Of a DNA stretch of 64,000 bases, positions 11,058 through 22,130 are shown one piece after another; positions within the stretch are counted from its first letter, which is position 1, and each line of letters starts with the position of its first letter. The notes under the pieces were generated by a model. The model saw only the letters and a program-made list of their open reading frames with translations, ran no database searches and was not told the DNA's origin. Both the position numbers and the translations under genes were made by a program. This DNA comes from Valencia hispanica (lineage: Eukaryota > Chordata > Actinopteri > Cyprinodontiformes > Valenciidae): positions 28,248,403 through 28,312,402 of the forward strand of contig OY747702.1 in NCBI GenBank assembly GCA_963556495.2. Reading direction: 5' to 3'.

Positions 11058-11228
11058 ATGGAGTGTCGACGAGCCGAGAGAAAATGGCGGAAAACTCGAC
11101 TCCAGGTTCACTGTGAGATCTACAAAGAGAGACTGAACAGATACCAGTTAACTTTAAAAGATGCTAGGGAATATTTCTTCTTTGAAATCATTAACAGAAA
11201 CATTAATAATGTCTGACGCAGACAAAGT

Positions 11229-12365
11229 GTGCAGTTTGAACGCACCATAACTAATCCTCCAGTGACAGCAGCACCTGAACTAAATTCAACCAGGGCCTGC
11301 AATGAATTTCCCAGCTTTTTCACTGAAAAGATTCTAACAATTAGACGGTCGGTCTGTAACCCAGCACCAAACCGACCACCAATGTTATACCCAAATAACA
11401 CCAATGTAGACAAAATGTCAGAATTTCATGAATTAAATCAGAAAAACCTAGAAGAAATCGTTAACCAACTAAGCTCCTCCTCCTGCTGTCTTGATATCCT
11501 ACCACAGCTTTCCTTAAAGTTTTCCCTGTCATTGGGTCTGATCTGAATAAAATTGTTATCTCATCCCTTCTGTTAGGTCTCTTCCTCCAGCAGTTAAAAA
11601 CAGCAGGTATTAAACCACTGCTAAAGAAGAAGAATCTGGACAACACTTTAATGCAGAACTACAGGCCAATTTCTAATCTTCTATTCATCAGTAAGATTAT
11701 TGAAAAAGCTGTTTCAGCAGTTAAATAGCTTCATAACAATGACCAACCGCTTTGAGGATTTTCAGTCTGGTTTCCAGGCTCACCACAGCACTGAGACTGC
11801 CCTTGTCAAAGTTTTCAGTGACATTAGCATAAATACAGACTGTGGTAGAACCACAGTGCTGGTTCTGTTGGACCTCAGTGCAGCATTTGACACTGTTGAT
11901 CATGATATACTATTGGAACGACTGGAGAGCTGGGTCGGACTCTCTGGTACAGTACTTGGGTGGTTCGAGTCGATCCTAAAGAACAGGGACTTCTTTGTTT
12001 CAATAGGAAACTTTTTATCAGAACGAACAGAAATTACATGTGGGGTGCCCCAGGGCTCCATCCTGGGATCCCATTTAGTTAATATCTACGTGCTCCCACT
12101 AGTCCAGATCACAACAACCAATAAGATTAGCTACCATAACTATCCAGATGATACTCAGCTCTACATTACGATGTCACCAGGTGATTTTGAACACATCCAA
12201 ACCCTAAGTAAATGCATTGAGCAAATCAATGGATGGATGTGCCATAACTTTCTCCAGCTGAAAAGAAACAAAACAGAAGTAATTAGTTTTGGACCTAAAG
12301 AGGAAAGATCAACAGTCAGCACACAGCTTCAGTTAATACAGCTAGAAACTACTGATCAGGCCTGA
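11229..12365 (+). pseudogene. L2-B ORF2 reverse transcriptase remnant
   Basis: The RT begins with a decayed IKPLLKK...[10 protein letters not shown] block around 11610-11700. The frame 11700-12365 then keeps [33 protein letters not shown] (first catalytic Asp), [11 protein letters not shown] and YPDDTQLY at about codons 153-160. In the usual L2 core the last motif is YADD; here Ala is replaced by Pro, although both Asp remain. [11 protein letters not shown] block follows. The NYRPIS part lies in a different frame. Dead copy. Confidence 0.8.
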
Positions 12366-12426
12366 AAGCTAGGTGTAATAATGGAGTCAGACCTGAACCT
12401 CCAGGGTCACATAAAGGCAATTATTA

Positions 12427-12518
12427 CTAAAGATAAATGCATTGATGAGTTTTTCAAGGTCCGGTTGTGACATTAGTCATTTAATCCTAGAAAAACTCAT
12501 CAATGCGTTTATCTTTAG
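12427..12518. repeat. Inverted duplication inside L2-B (hairpin arms ~29 bp)
   Basis: Left arm 12427-12455 is the reverse complement of right arm 12490-12518, with one mismatch. Compared with the sister copy at 40261-40360, the left arm and loop are an inverted copy of the segment around 40305-40360. About 40 bp of normal sequence (40264-40303 in the sister copy) are missing. Confidence 0.8.
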
Positions 12519-12975
12519 TCGGATTGATTACTGCTACAGCGTTCTCACAGTTCTACCTAAAAAGTCAATCAGATAGATGCAGCTGATCCAGAATACTGCT
12601 GCTCGCGTCCTCACAAGAACCAGGAAAGTAGAGCACATCACCCCAGTTCTAAAGTCCTTAGACTGACTCCCTGTAGCGCAGAGAACAGAGTTCAAAATAC
12701 TTTTACTAGTTTATAAATCATTGAATGGCTTAGCACCAAAGTATGTTGAAGATCTACTGTTACTATACCAACCCAACAGACCACTCAGGTCCTCTAATTC
12801 CAATCTACTCAACATCCCTAGAATTCAAACCAAACATGGAGAAGCAGCTTTCAGTTTCTATGCTCCTCTAATCTGGAACAAACTTCCAGACAATTGCAAA
12901 GCTGCTGAAACAGTTCTTTTTGAGTTCTTTTAAATCACAACTAAAAATGTATCTGTTTAGAGCTGCCTTTGAGTA
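12500..12975 (+). pseudogene. L2-B ORF2 C-terminal remnant
   Basis: This encodes the same C-terminal region as 1-471. It has a stop in the LH-W-LPV block (the TTAGACTGACTCCC context near 12660), then an open stretch 12721-12933 with NGLAPKYVEDLLLLYQ, SFYAPLIWNKLPDNCKAAET and a frameshift just before the final FKSxLKxxLF. Pseudogene. Confidence 0.8.
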
Positions 12976-13210
12976 ATGCTTTGATGTATCATGTGTTTTG
13001 TGTATACTTCTTGCTTTATTGCTGTTTTTACTTTATATGCATTGTAATGCTTTGATGTAGCTGTGTAAACATCTTCCTCTATTGCTGTTTTTACTTTATA
13101 TGCTTTGTCTGTTTTACTGCAATTTTTATTTTACCCCTTAACCATGTAAAGCACCATGAATTACCTTGTTATTGAAAGTGTGCTATACAAATAAAATTGC
13201 CCTGCCTTGC

Positions 13211-15424
13211 ATTAGGTTGCAATATGTACGTAGTTTAAAGTGTTTCAGAATATGTTGTTTTAATGGATAACCCCCAAAAGGGATAACAAATAGTGAACAA
13301 AATAGGCATAATTGATACCAAAAATAGCTTGTATTTCTCAAAGAAAATAGTAAATATTTTACTTTCAACAATCTTGGTAGTTCCCAGTCTGGTACTACCT
13401 GATATACATTTTTTTGTTAATCGTCAATAGAAATAGAAAATTACTAGATCTCAACATCTGCCCCGTGTTTGCTTACTGTTTACATAGTATATCCATAGTC
13501 TTACCACATCTTTCAGAAAATCTGTTCTTTTTTTTCTTTTTTGCTGTTCTAGGTTTTTGAGGCAGCAACAAAATAAGAATAATTTGGAGGATACAACTAG
13601 TTGAGGAGAACATTGTATTAACAAAAATACAAGATGCAATACGCAATACGCAATATTAAAAACTCTTATAACAACCTTGGCTGGCAAAACTATTTACAAC
13701 CTAACAGAATAAAATAATTATCCAAAGTCTTGAAATGTTCATACAGCAGGGTCAGTAATATGAAAACCATCAAGTCAGAAGTCAAAATGGGAATTAAGTC
13801 AGGTCAGGCTTTCTTGCTCTGGGGCAAGAGGAGTGAATAAAGGAATAGTTGTATCGGGTTCACCCATAGTTCTTTTCTGGTATAAATGGAATCAAGGGAT
13901 CTGGAAAAGTCCTACCACACCGTTTATCCCCAACGAGGTGGGGTATGATCAATTTCACAGATGAATCCAGGATCTGGGACCGCTCGCCATCTCCTCTGGG
14001 AGGAGAATTTCCATCATCAAACGTCCAGGGACATCCTGGGAAATACACCATTGGGAAGCCTGTATATTGTACAATTTAATAAAGTAATAAAGTAAAATTT
14101 AATCTACACACTTTTATTTATCCAAAGTTCAAACACACTTTAGAACTTAAACTATGTCAGAAAGTAAAACATTAAATAATTCTGTTTCTTCAGTTTTTAT
14201 CCACAATGAAAGGGATGGTCGGTTTTTAAACATTACTGTAATAATTCTTTTATTGAAATATTAATACAATTTCTGTTCAGTTGTAAAATCATATTCCATT
14301 TATCATGGATTTTAATCCGTTTTTTTTTTCTGTAAAATAAATGTATAGCACAAAAAAACATATATACCGCATTTAGATTTTCCCAAATTCCACTTTATTC
14401 ATTGTATATTTCTGAATTCGATTTTTTTCCATTCTGACCATATTTATTAACCTAAAAAGTAGGTAATTATGGAGTGAAGGAAAACAATTTAACAAATCAT
14501 TAGCCAAAGATACCCACATATACTGTTATTCACAAATATTTTCAAACATAACAGTTCTGTGGTTCAAGCATTCCCTGTCATTTTTAAAGAACTAAAACAT
14601 TATGTGCAAAGAATCTCATTGTTTTCACATTTCATAAAAAAAATCCCTCTATTTAAAAACATTTTAGAAGTCAGCACCAAAACATGTCTCATAAAAAAAC
14701 CTGGAAACAGTTAATGCTCATGCACACTTCCATAACGATCAGGGCCTTTGTTCATGTTAATGTCCTCTCTCTGTCCCAGACCCCAGTGAAATACAGGACA
14801 TTCCTGCAGGTGTCCATCTGCATGGGGAGCCTAAATCTCCTCCCCATCCCGTCATGGGTCCCCTGGCCGAAAAAAAAAAGAAAGTCAATGGAGCAATAAA
14901 AGTTATTTTCAGGTCCGCTTGGCCTTATGCCTTAGACTCACGGCCATTTTTCTTCTTTTTCTTCAGTTGTAATCCTCTACATGTTTTTGCGGAAAACCTA
15001 AAGTAACTTTTGCCAAATGTCGAATCTTTCTCGGCATCAAAATGCATTTTTCGAATTCACTGAAATTATATGTTAAATCCATGGCACATTGTAAACGGGA
15101 TCAGAAAAAAAGTTTTATCACACCATTTACTCTCATTCATATTTTTTGACATTAGGAGACTAATTGACTGGAAGTGAATGGGCGTGAATTAGGCTCCCCA
15201 TTGGTTGCTTCCCCCTCAAAGGAATATATGAATCAGCACACAGAACTTGCTTCTTTTCCATGTTTCTGATGTGACTCTTCACTATCAGTGGTCATCACCA
15301 TGAGCAGACAGAACTTCTAGAAGGGTTGTTCTCTTTATTCATAAACATCGCTAGCCCTGACCCTTGCACTATGCTTCAAGTTGTTTTTTGTATTTTTTGG
15401 AGGACGTTGGTGTTTCAGTTAGTT
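13211..15424. other. Unassigned AT-rich DNA
   Basis: No repeat family recognised. A 63-codon minus-strand frame at 13860-14051 (GCPWTFDDGNSPPRGDGERS within it) is more GC-rich than its surroundings and looks protein-like, but I do not recognise it. It could be a piece of an LTR element or chance. The segment 14700-15300 is also less AT-rich, without motif. Confidence 0.4.
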
Positions 15425-15449
15425 TTATTTTTTTTTGTTTTTTTTATAC

Positions 15450-15990
15450 TTGCCCTGTTTGGCAGTGTGGAGCTCAGAATTGGTGTCTGAATACCAAGTA
15501 GAAGCCCAACAGATTTACTTTCACAAGCGGAGCAGTACAGCTTTTGCTATAGTACTCCACTTGATATATGTGTGAAAAATCTTTATTATGAATTGTTGGG
15601 GTTTTTATTTCCTGATGTTATGGACACGGAGACGGAAAATTAAGGAGAAGAAAGAACGAAGATGAAGAAGAGAGGTAGGAAACAAAAAGTCAAGAGAGAG
15701 GATGAGTTGAAAATACAAGAGAGGAAGGGGAACAAAGAAAACACAGGAAGACATTGAAGTCTGCCTCCATACCCACAGGACAGCAGAGAGAGGGGGAAAA
15801 ACAAAACACGAAAAAGGAACATCGACAAAACAAACCAAACATTGTGAACTAAGAATTACACAACCACATTACACAAAAATAGATATAAAAATACAACAAT
15901 GTCACAGAAAAACTCATGGTACCGATTAATCAAGCTCTAGTAATGATGACCTCAGCCCAAGAATATATCCTTAAACACCAGAGACCCCAC
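15450..15990 (-). repeat. Terminal part of the L1 3' UTR
   Basis: On the minus strand this ends in AATAAAGATTTTTCACACAT, a CAAGTGGAGTACTATAGCA word and an A-rich tail. The matching segment at 46180-46390 shows that this is the true 3' end of the family. Confidence 0.75.
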
Positions 15991-18635
15991 ATCTATGTGT
16001 GTGTGTTAGCATGCTGGTGCATATAAGGTTTCTCCATAAGAGTGTTCGATAGTTGGTGTGAGCAGGCATCAATCCGTCTCCCAGGAATCGATGCAGACAT
16101 GAAGGAGATCGGAGCAAAGACGTCCAAAGGACCCCCACAGCCCCAGGCGGACCCGGCGGGGCCGACCGCATCCCCCAAAAGTGGAGCAAAGGAGAACCCC
16201 AGGGGAACGTCCAGCAGTGACGAGCCCACGGGCCCCGTCGGCAACCGGCCGCGCCAGGGCAGGCTGGTCGATGGACCGGGAGAGCCGGGGCCCAGGGGCA
16301 CCCCACCCCCCAGCAGGGACCCGACAAGGGACCGGCCGACGAGGGGCCCCCGGCACTGCAGGGGCGCCCCACCGATAGCCACAGGGGACGGACAGCATCC
16401 CCAGGCCGGGCTCAGCCAGCATCTGGACACCAAGTTGTACCAGCTCCCGGGTCCTGATCCCGCGCAACGCAGAGCCGAGGCATCCAATGAGGGCCAGGGC
16501 CGGTCCAACCCGCCAATGAACCGACCACGCACGGTGCGCACAGAACAAGTGATCAAATGAGCAGAGACGCCGGATCCGCATCCCGCCGAGCCACCGAGCA
16601 GGCACCACCCAACAATCACAAACCTGGCACCCCTAAAAGAGGTGCCCCAACCAACCAAAGGAAGATATCGGCCCAGCGCATCAGCCGACCGACACACAGG
16701 CCCCCCCAGGCCCGGCCAGGCACGCACCAGGTCCGAACCGAATTGACCACCGATGCTCCGGCAGGCAGGGGCCCCCGTCACCGGCCGGGAGTGACGGGGG
16801 GGAAATAGGCCCCCCATTAAGTGTAAGGCCTGAGGTGCGCCAGGCGAGGGGGCAGACCAAGATCCAACCTGACAGGTAGACAAAGACATACAGACACAGT
16901 CATACGTTCCCTCCCTCTTAAACACATACATTCTCACTGACTCACCAAGACACCCAAAAACATGACGCTGTACCCTCACTCACACACCCCATACACACTT
17001 TATGCTCCCAGGTCCAGGTACTGATGCCCCAGTAGAGCCACCAGCCCCCGGACCCGGGAGATGGACCCCCGACCTTCTAGGACGGAGACAAGCAGACCGC
17101 CAAGGGCCCCACAGTGGCAAAGCAGCCCGACAGCCCAGGACCCCGACCAGATCGCCTGTTCCTCATCTGGACCCCAACCCCTGATGGCCCGTGACGAACA
17201 GGGGTGTGAAAAGACCCCTAGCCTCCATCCTCCCGCTCGAGTATGGTGTTGATGCGTGTTGTTATAATGTGCATTTAAAACAGAGGGGTGGGAGTTGGGG
17301 AAGGCAGCCACACATCCCCCAACCCCCACCCCGAGCCCTCAGTGTCTATATGTGGTTTAACAGTGGGCACCGGCACCAGAGATGAAGCTGATTGAACCGC
17401 TCCCCCTCTGGATGCCGAAAAGTGTGCCCACCCCAAAGTCCCTACATATGTGTCGCGTGAGAATGTTATAAGTGGGAGTGTCTAAGTTGTATATTAAAAT
17501 TGGGACCCAGGACGCCACGGGATAGCGAGGAGGGAAGCCCCTCCTCGCACCCCAGTGATGTGCCCATGCCCCAAGACCCTATATGATTGGTAAAGTGATG
17601 GAGAGGGTGGACAGAGGTGTCCAGGGATGGGGAGGGAAGGACTGGGAGACAAAATGTCTTCCCAGGGAGCCAGCTCCCCCACTGACCCCAATAGGCACCG
17701 CTGTTCACCGGGATACACCAGGGGAGGGAGGCCATGGCACGTTCGACCCGGGGCCCACGGCCACAGCACCACAAAGCCTCACGGACCCCAAGGCAGTCCC
17801 CCCAGCCCCATCCCAGAAGGGGAACTAAACCCACCCTGACATTCGCTCTACTCTCAAAACACAAAAGACACTAGACACCCAGGTTGAGTTCGCTCCCCCC
17901 TCCCCCCTCCCCCCCCCCGTCCAAGGGCCCTTGTAGGGGGAGAGCACCTGGTGCTACACAGCAACAGCCTCCCCGCCAGCATAGGAGGCCCCCAGCGCCA
18001 CCCGCACACTGGAGGCCCCCGTAGCCCGAACCACGGCGAAGTACCTGCCCAGACCAGGAGCAAACCGATGAGCCGGGCGGCCGACCCACCAGGCCGACAT
18101 CCACCAGCCCCATTCCTTATGGAGCGACCACTGCTGCTCAGCGGCCCGGCAGGAGACCAAACCCAGCGCCCCACCCACCTGCCTTGCACGCCCACCACCC
18201 GGCCAGTCCACCCGCAAGTCCGACCGAACCCGGCCAAATGCCCGACCCCAGTGCCCCGCACAAAGACCAAGACCCAGGAGCCAAGTCCAGTGCGAAAAAG
18301 GACTGATCCAGAAATGCCACCCAGCCGCCGCGACCAGCAGCCAGGCACCCCAACCAGCAAACAAGGCGAGACGCCATACAGGGACAGGTGATGACAATCG
18401 GACCAGAGAAAAAGAGGCCAGTAACCCATGTCTGCCAGTGCAACCCCCCTAAGGCACCACATGCAGCCATCAGGAGTTACCACCCAAAGCCCAACCCCAG
18501 GCCGGCCACGATGTCCAGCGCCCCATCCGGCCTGTGATCCCACCCCCTGGGATCCCCCCCAGACGCCTCCAACCCCAAAACCCCTACATCAGCAACAGTA
18601 TCCCAAACGACAAAACCAAGTGCCCCCCACCCCCA
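15991..18635 (-). other. GC-rich L1 3' UTR (no protein assigned)
   Basis: About 2.6 kb of C-rich (plus strand) DNA, sharply different from the AT-rich flanks. It supports long overlapping open frames in several frames on both strands (up to 328 codons), as expected from low stop-codon density rather than coding. None carries a domain. It lies directly downstream of the ORF2 stop at 18636 and upstream of the A-rich terminus. Its middle half is repeated in the opposite orientation at 54915-56430. I therefore read it as an untranslated region of the LINE. Confidence 0.65.
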
Positions 18636-19499
18636 CTACGTGATGGAGCCGATCAAAGGAGCCCAGAGAGATTGATCAGATATGGAGCCAGAGGCCGTCT
18701 CAAGACCAATATGGTCCAACAGGAGATTTCTATACTGATTAATATTAAGAGCTTTTTTATTTTTCCAGTTCAGGAGGATAGTTTTCTCAGCGATGCATAA
18801 GGCAATGTGAACCATTAGAACTGACTTTGTGTCCATGGTGACATCATTTAAATTTCCTAACAGGCAAATTGAGGGAGATGGTGGGATGTTACATTTCAGA
18901 CACTTTGATTAGTCCTCACATATCTGGTACCAAAATTTCTTAACAGGTGGACAGAACCAAAGCGCTTGAACATAAGTATCTGGTATATTGCTTGTGCATT
19001 GTAAGCAGGTATTAGACGATGTAAAACCCATCCTAAACATTCGTTGACCTGTATAGTGTACTCTATGAAGGATTTTGTGTTGTATTAATTGCAAATGAGG
19101 ATTTTTTGTTATTTTAAAGGTTCTTAAACATATCTGAGACCAGACGTTTTGGTCAAAGCTGGCTGATAAATCCACCTCCTATTTTGAAATAGGGATGGCT
19201 ATTGATTCATCTAATGTAGATAAAGTTTTGTATATTTTAGACAGAAATTTGGGGGGGTTGAGATTAAGAAAATCTAAAACTCTTGCTGGAATTTGTAATT
19301 CAGCTGTATTGAGCCTAAATTTACCTTTAATAATAGATTTAATTTGTTGATATTCTAAGAATTTGTTTTTTATATCAATTCCAAATTGTGTAATTAATGT
19401 ATTAAATGGGATAAAGTCTGTTCCTTCAAATATATGTTTCAGGTATTCAATTCCATTGCACTTCCAGACTGGAAAACTTATCATACTTTTTTTTTGCAA
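18636..19499 (-). pseudogene. L1 ORF2 C-terminal part
   Basis: A single frame runs from 19499 to 18636, broken by in-frame stops at 19179-19181 and 18909-18911. It contains FPVWKCNGIEYLKHIFEG, a KTLSTLDES linker, WSQICLRTFKITKN, and a Cys-containing end with LQLIQHKILHRVHYTGQRMF...CLQCTSNIPDTYVQALWFCP. Together these are the LHRVYYTP...C..C.....T..H.FW.CP type zinc-knuckle C-terminus of L1-like ORF2 proteins. The final part (NWKNKKALNINQYRNLL) follows the second stop. It is separated from the endonuclease by a deletion that removed the polymerase. Confidence 0.8.
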
Positions 19500-19588
19500 G
19501 ATGTTGGGGTTATTTCATTCCAGATGGGAGTACGTCTGCATGGGATTATTGTGGACTCATGTCATTTTTAGAAACTCCCACCATGCTG

Positions 19589-20647
19589 TCAGAGAGGAGC
19601 TGATATATTAATAATTTGATTTAATTCTAGCTTTGCTTTACGGATTTTGCCTAGTCTCTCCTCATCTAGAGAAGCTTCCAATGAATTAATAGTTTCTTCT
19701 AATTCCTGAATACGTTGTTTTTCCATTTTCTTTTTATTTGATAAGAATGAGATTATTTTACCTCTAATCACAGCTTTTCCTGCCTCCCAAAGAATGGATG
19801 GCGACGTACCAGGGAGGTCATTATATTCCAAATATGAGGCCCACTCTTTTTCGAAATATTTATTAAATTCTTTATCCTTAAGTAAGGATGTATTAAATCT
19901 CCAATTTTTGCTTTGAGGTGTTTCTGTTTTATTTACTAAAGTTAGAGAAACAGGAGCATGATCGCTAACAGCTATAGGGTGTATCTCAGTGTCTGAAATG
20001 TCAGTCAACAGTGAGCTGCTGACTAACAAATAATCCAGTCGAGAATATGAATGGTGGACATTTGAGAAGAAAGTATATTTTTTGTCATTAGGGTGAAGAG
20101 ATCGCCATGCATCACAAAGTCCATAATTGCTCATGTACTGTTTGACTATATCTGTAGATTTCCAGCTGCGCTGAGTCCCTGCTGTGCTGAGCCTGTCTAT
20201 TTCTTCATTTAAACCAAAGTTGAGGTCGCTCCCAAGAAGAAGTGACCAATCCATGTGTTCAAGGAGCACCGAGAAGAAGGAATGAAAGAATGAGGGGTCA
20301 TCAACATTTGGACCATATATACTGACAATACATAACTTTTGGTTATGTATAGATGGTTTTAATATAATAAATCTACCCTCTGGGTCTGTAACTGTATCTA
20401 TTACTGTAAAATTTACATTTTTATTTATTAATATTGCTACTCCCCTTTGTCTAGAGTTATAGCATGCAGAAAACACATTAGGAAACTCAGGGGATTTAAG
20501 ATCATCTGCAGCTGAGGTAGATTTATGGGTTTCTTGTAATAAGACAACATCTGCCTTCAATCTTTTAAGCTGGTTAAAAATCTTAACTCTTTTCTCTCTG
20601 GTGCCAGCTCCATGAATATTCCACGTGACAAACCTTAGAGTAGCCAT
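19589..20647 (-). CDS. L1 ORF2 endonuclease fragment (open, 352 codons)
   Basis: This encodes the AP-endonuclease-like (exonuclease-endonuclease-phosphatase) domain that nicks target DNA for L1 retrotransposition. The expected motifs are all present in order: TWNIHGAG near residue 10 (Asn), LLQETHKS near 37 (Glu), VSIYGPN near 110 (Tyr), LLLGSDLNFGL near 139 (Asp/Asn), SRLDYLLVS near 202 and AVSDHAPVSL near 225 (Asp-His). A coiled linker rich in Lys/Glu follows. The frame is open to residue 352, then runs into the deletion joint. The endonuclease could fold on its own, but without RT the element cannot move itself. Start chosen at MATLRFVTWN, typical of L1 ORF2. Confidence 0.85.
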   Translation of the reverse strand: MATLRFVTWNIHGAGTREKRVKIFNQLKRLKADVVLLQETHKSTSAADDLKSPEFPNVFSACYNSRQRGVAILINKNVNFTVIDTVTDPEGRFIILKPSIHNQKLCIVSIYGPNVDDPSFFHSFFSVLLEHMDWSLLLGSDLNFGLNEEIDRLSTAGTQRSWKSTDIVKQYMSNYGLCDAWRSLHPNDKKYTFFSNVHHSYSRLDYLLVSSSLLTDISDTEIHPIAVSDHAPVSLTLVNKTETPQSKNWRFNTSLLKDKEFNKYFEKEWASYLEYNDLPGTSPSILWEAGKAVIRGKIISFLSNKKKMEKQRIQELEETINSLEASLDEERLGKIRKAKLELNQIINISAPL

Positions 20648-21031
20648 AGTTTTGAGACAAAAGTTTTAAAGTCCATATCACCATAGAAACAGATAAACAC
20701 AGGTGTATTATTAGTTTGTGCTTGGGGTTGCCTGATTGAAAATCCAAAAGCCGAGATATAAGAAAGAGAGAAATAGAAGAAAGTTGTGAAGGTGTGAAGG
20801 GTGAGAGAGAAAGAAATAGTTATATTATGAAAAAATTCTCTGTGTGTGTGTGAGTGATAAAAGAAGGAAAAAGGAGTGACAAAGACATTTGGTGATAGAC
20901 ATGTGAAGATGAGAAAAGAAAAAACAGCCAGTATCCCAGTGCTTAGCCCTGGCCCCGCCCACATTGAGTAATGTAAACAACTTTACAGAGCTGTGCTAAC
21001 ATTAAATTATAGTTGACTGATAAAACAAGTC

Positions 21032-21922
21032 TTATCTGACCAGTGTTACATGACTAATAAAGCCAAGGAGTAAGCTGGGGTCCCTGAACAGCTGTCCATT
21101 AACATACAGTTTATCTACCGCTACTGTAGCTCTGGTGCCTTCACTGATATATTTCTTTCTGATTGGGAACAAAACGCGCCTTCTTTCCAGGATTTCCTTC
21201 AGATATTGATCGTTAACGCTGTAATTCGTTCCCCGCAGCTCTCTGCCCTGGCCTCTGACCTGCTCTTTTTGCTTGTAATGCTCGAATTCAGCAACAATAG
21301 GTCGCGGCCGGCTGTTGTTGGGCTTCTTACCTCCTAGGCGGTGGACGCGGTGAAAAGTGATGTTTTTTACCGTGTCGCTTGGGAGCTTTAACTGATGTTT
21401 GTGAAAATCTCAGACGGTGGATTCAGCGTCGTCCTCAGCCTGTTCTGGGATCCCGGAAGAAACAAGATTGTCCCGCATTCCCCTGGGCTGTATATCCAAG
21501 ATAGTTTCTTTCATCCTCTTACTTTCTCCGGACAGCTGCGTCATCCCCTCGGTGAGTTTCTTTACACTCTCCCTAAGTGTTTGCTTTTCTGCAGCGAGCG
21601 ATGCTACCTGTTGTTGGCTGAACTCCAGAGATTCCCTTAGAGCTTGAAACTCTTTGTGGAGAACCTCAACCAGGGCCAGACGGGCGTCTAGGCTGGTTAG
21701 CTTCTTATCTATTGAGTCCAGGACATCGCTATAGCTTTTCTCTGGAGAGATGGTGGAGGTGCTGGCCTCAGAACGAGTGCGTTTTTGTGATGGTGTGCTT
21801 GTCGGCATAGCAGAGGTGGATTTCTGTGGCTTGCCCATAACAATGTTGTCAAAGCACTCGTCCAAGTAGCTTTCCAGGCTGTGCAAGGTTTCCTCGTCCA
21901 GTTTGTTTATGGAGAAATACAA
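21032..21922 (-). pseudogene. L1 ORF1 (RNA-binding protein) with one internal stop
   Basis: This is the ORF1 nucleic-acid chaperone of the L1. One frame of 297 codons runs from 21922 to the stop at 21032-21034 and is interrupted only by a TGA at 21410-21412, most simply from a CGA or AGA arginine codon (context ESTV*DFHKH). Residues ~65-155 are a heptad-rich coiled coil (DSIDKKLTSLDARLALVE onward). Residues ~155-230 look like the RRM (RDNLVSSGIPEQ; FHRVHRLGG). The C-terminal domain holds RPIVAEFEHYKQKEQV and RGTNYSVNDQY. This is the domain order of transposase_22-type L1 ORF1. One nonsense change only, so decay is recent. Confidence 0.8.
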
Positions 21923-22130
21923 AATAATGGTTATTATTATTAAACGTTTGCTATATTTGGCTCAAATGTTATGGTTTGTTTTTACCCGAGTTTGTTTGTT
22001 TTACCAGTTTACCACCATATTACTTACGCACAGCTCTCGCAAGATCTCAGCAGAAGCTCATCCTGTGCCTGTGCTTTCAGTTAGTTTTTTCGCCAAGGAT
22101 GGACAGTTTATTCTGTCTGTGTAGAGAGGA

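Larger units (their letters stand above)
9650..13210 (+). mobile_element. L2/Maui-type LINE, family B, long but heavily decayed copy
   Basis: A ~3.5-kb L2-clade element with a leader (about 9650-10130), ORF2 remnants from 10137 to ~12975, a 3' UTR and the (TTGCC)-type tail ending at 13210. ORF1 is not recognisable, so the element is 5'-truncated or its ORF1 has decayed. The left boundary is approximate. Internal damage includes many stops and frameshifts and an inverted duplication at 12427-12518. Confidence 0.75.
15425..22130 (-). mobile_element. Teleost L1-type LINE, RT-deleted, with very long GC-rich 3' UTR
   Basis: On the minus strand the order is: leader (~22130-21923), ORF1 (21922-21032), spacer, ORF2 endonuclease (20647-~19600), ORF2 C-terminus (19499-18636), 3' UTR (18635-~15450) and an A-rich 3' terminus (T-rich at 15425-15450 on the plus strand). 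The central ORF2 with the reverse transcriptase has been removed at ~19500-19610. The terminal ~150 bp recurs at 46180-46390 and the GC-rich UTR recurs at 54915-56430. The 5' boundary is approximate. Confidence 0.8.

Noticed and set aside
15993..16979. 328-codon open frame on the minus strand
   Set aside because: It lies in the GC-rich L1 3' UTR where stops are rare. Other long frames overlap it on both strands, composition is low-complexity Gly/Pro/Arg/Ser, no domain is visible, and the second copy at 54915-56430 does not keep the frame.
17854..18543. 229-codon minus-strand frame
   Set aside because: Same GC-rich block; overlaps 146- and 147-codon frames on both strands; Trp/Gly/Cys-rich without motif.
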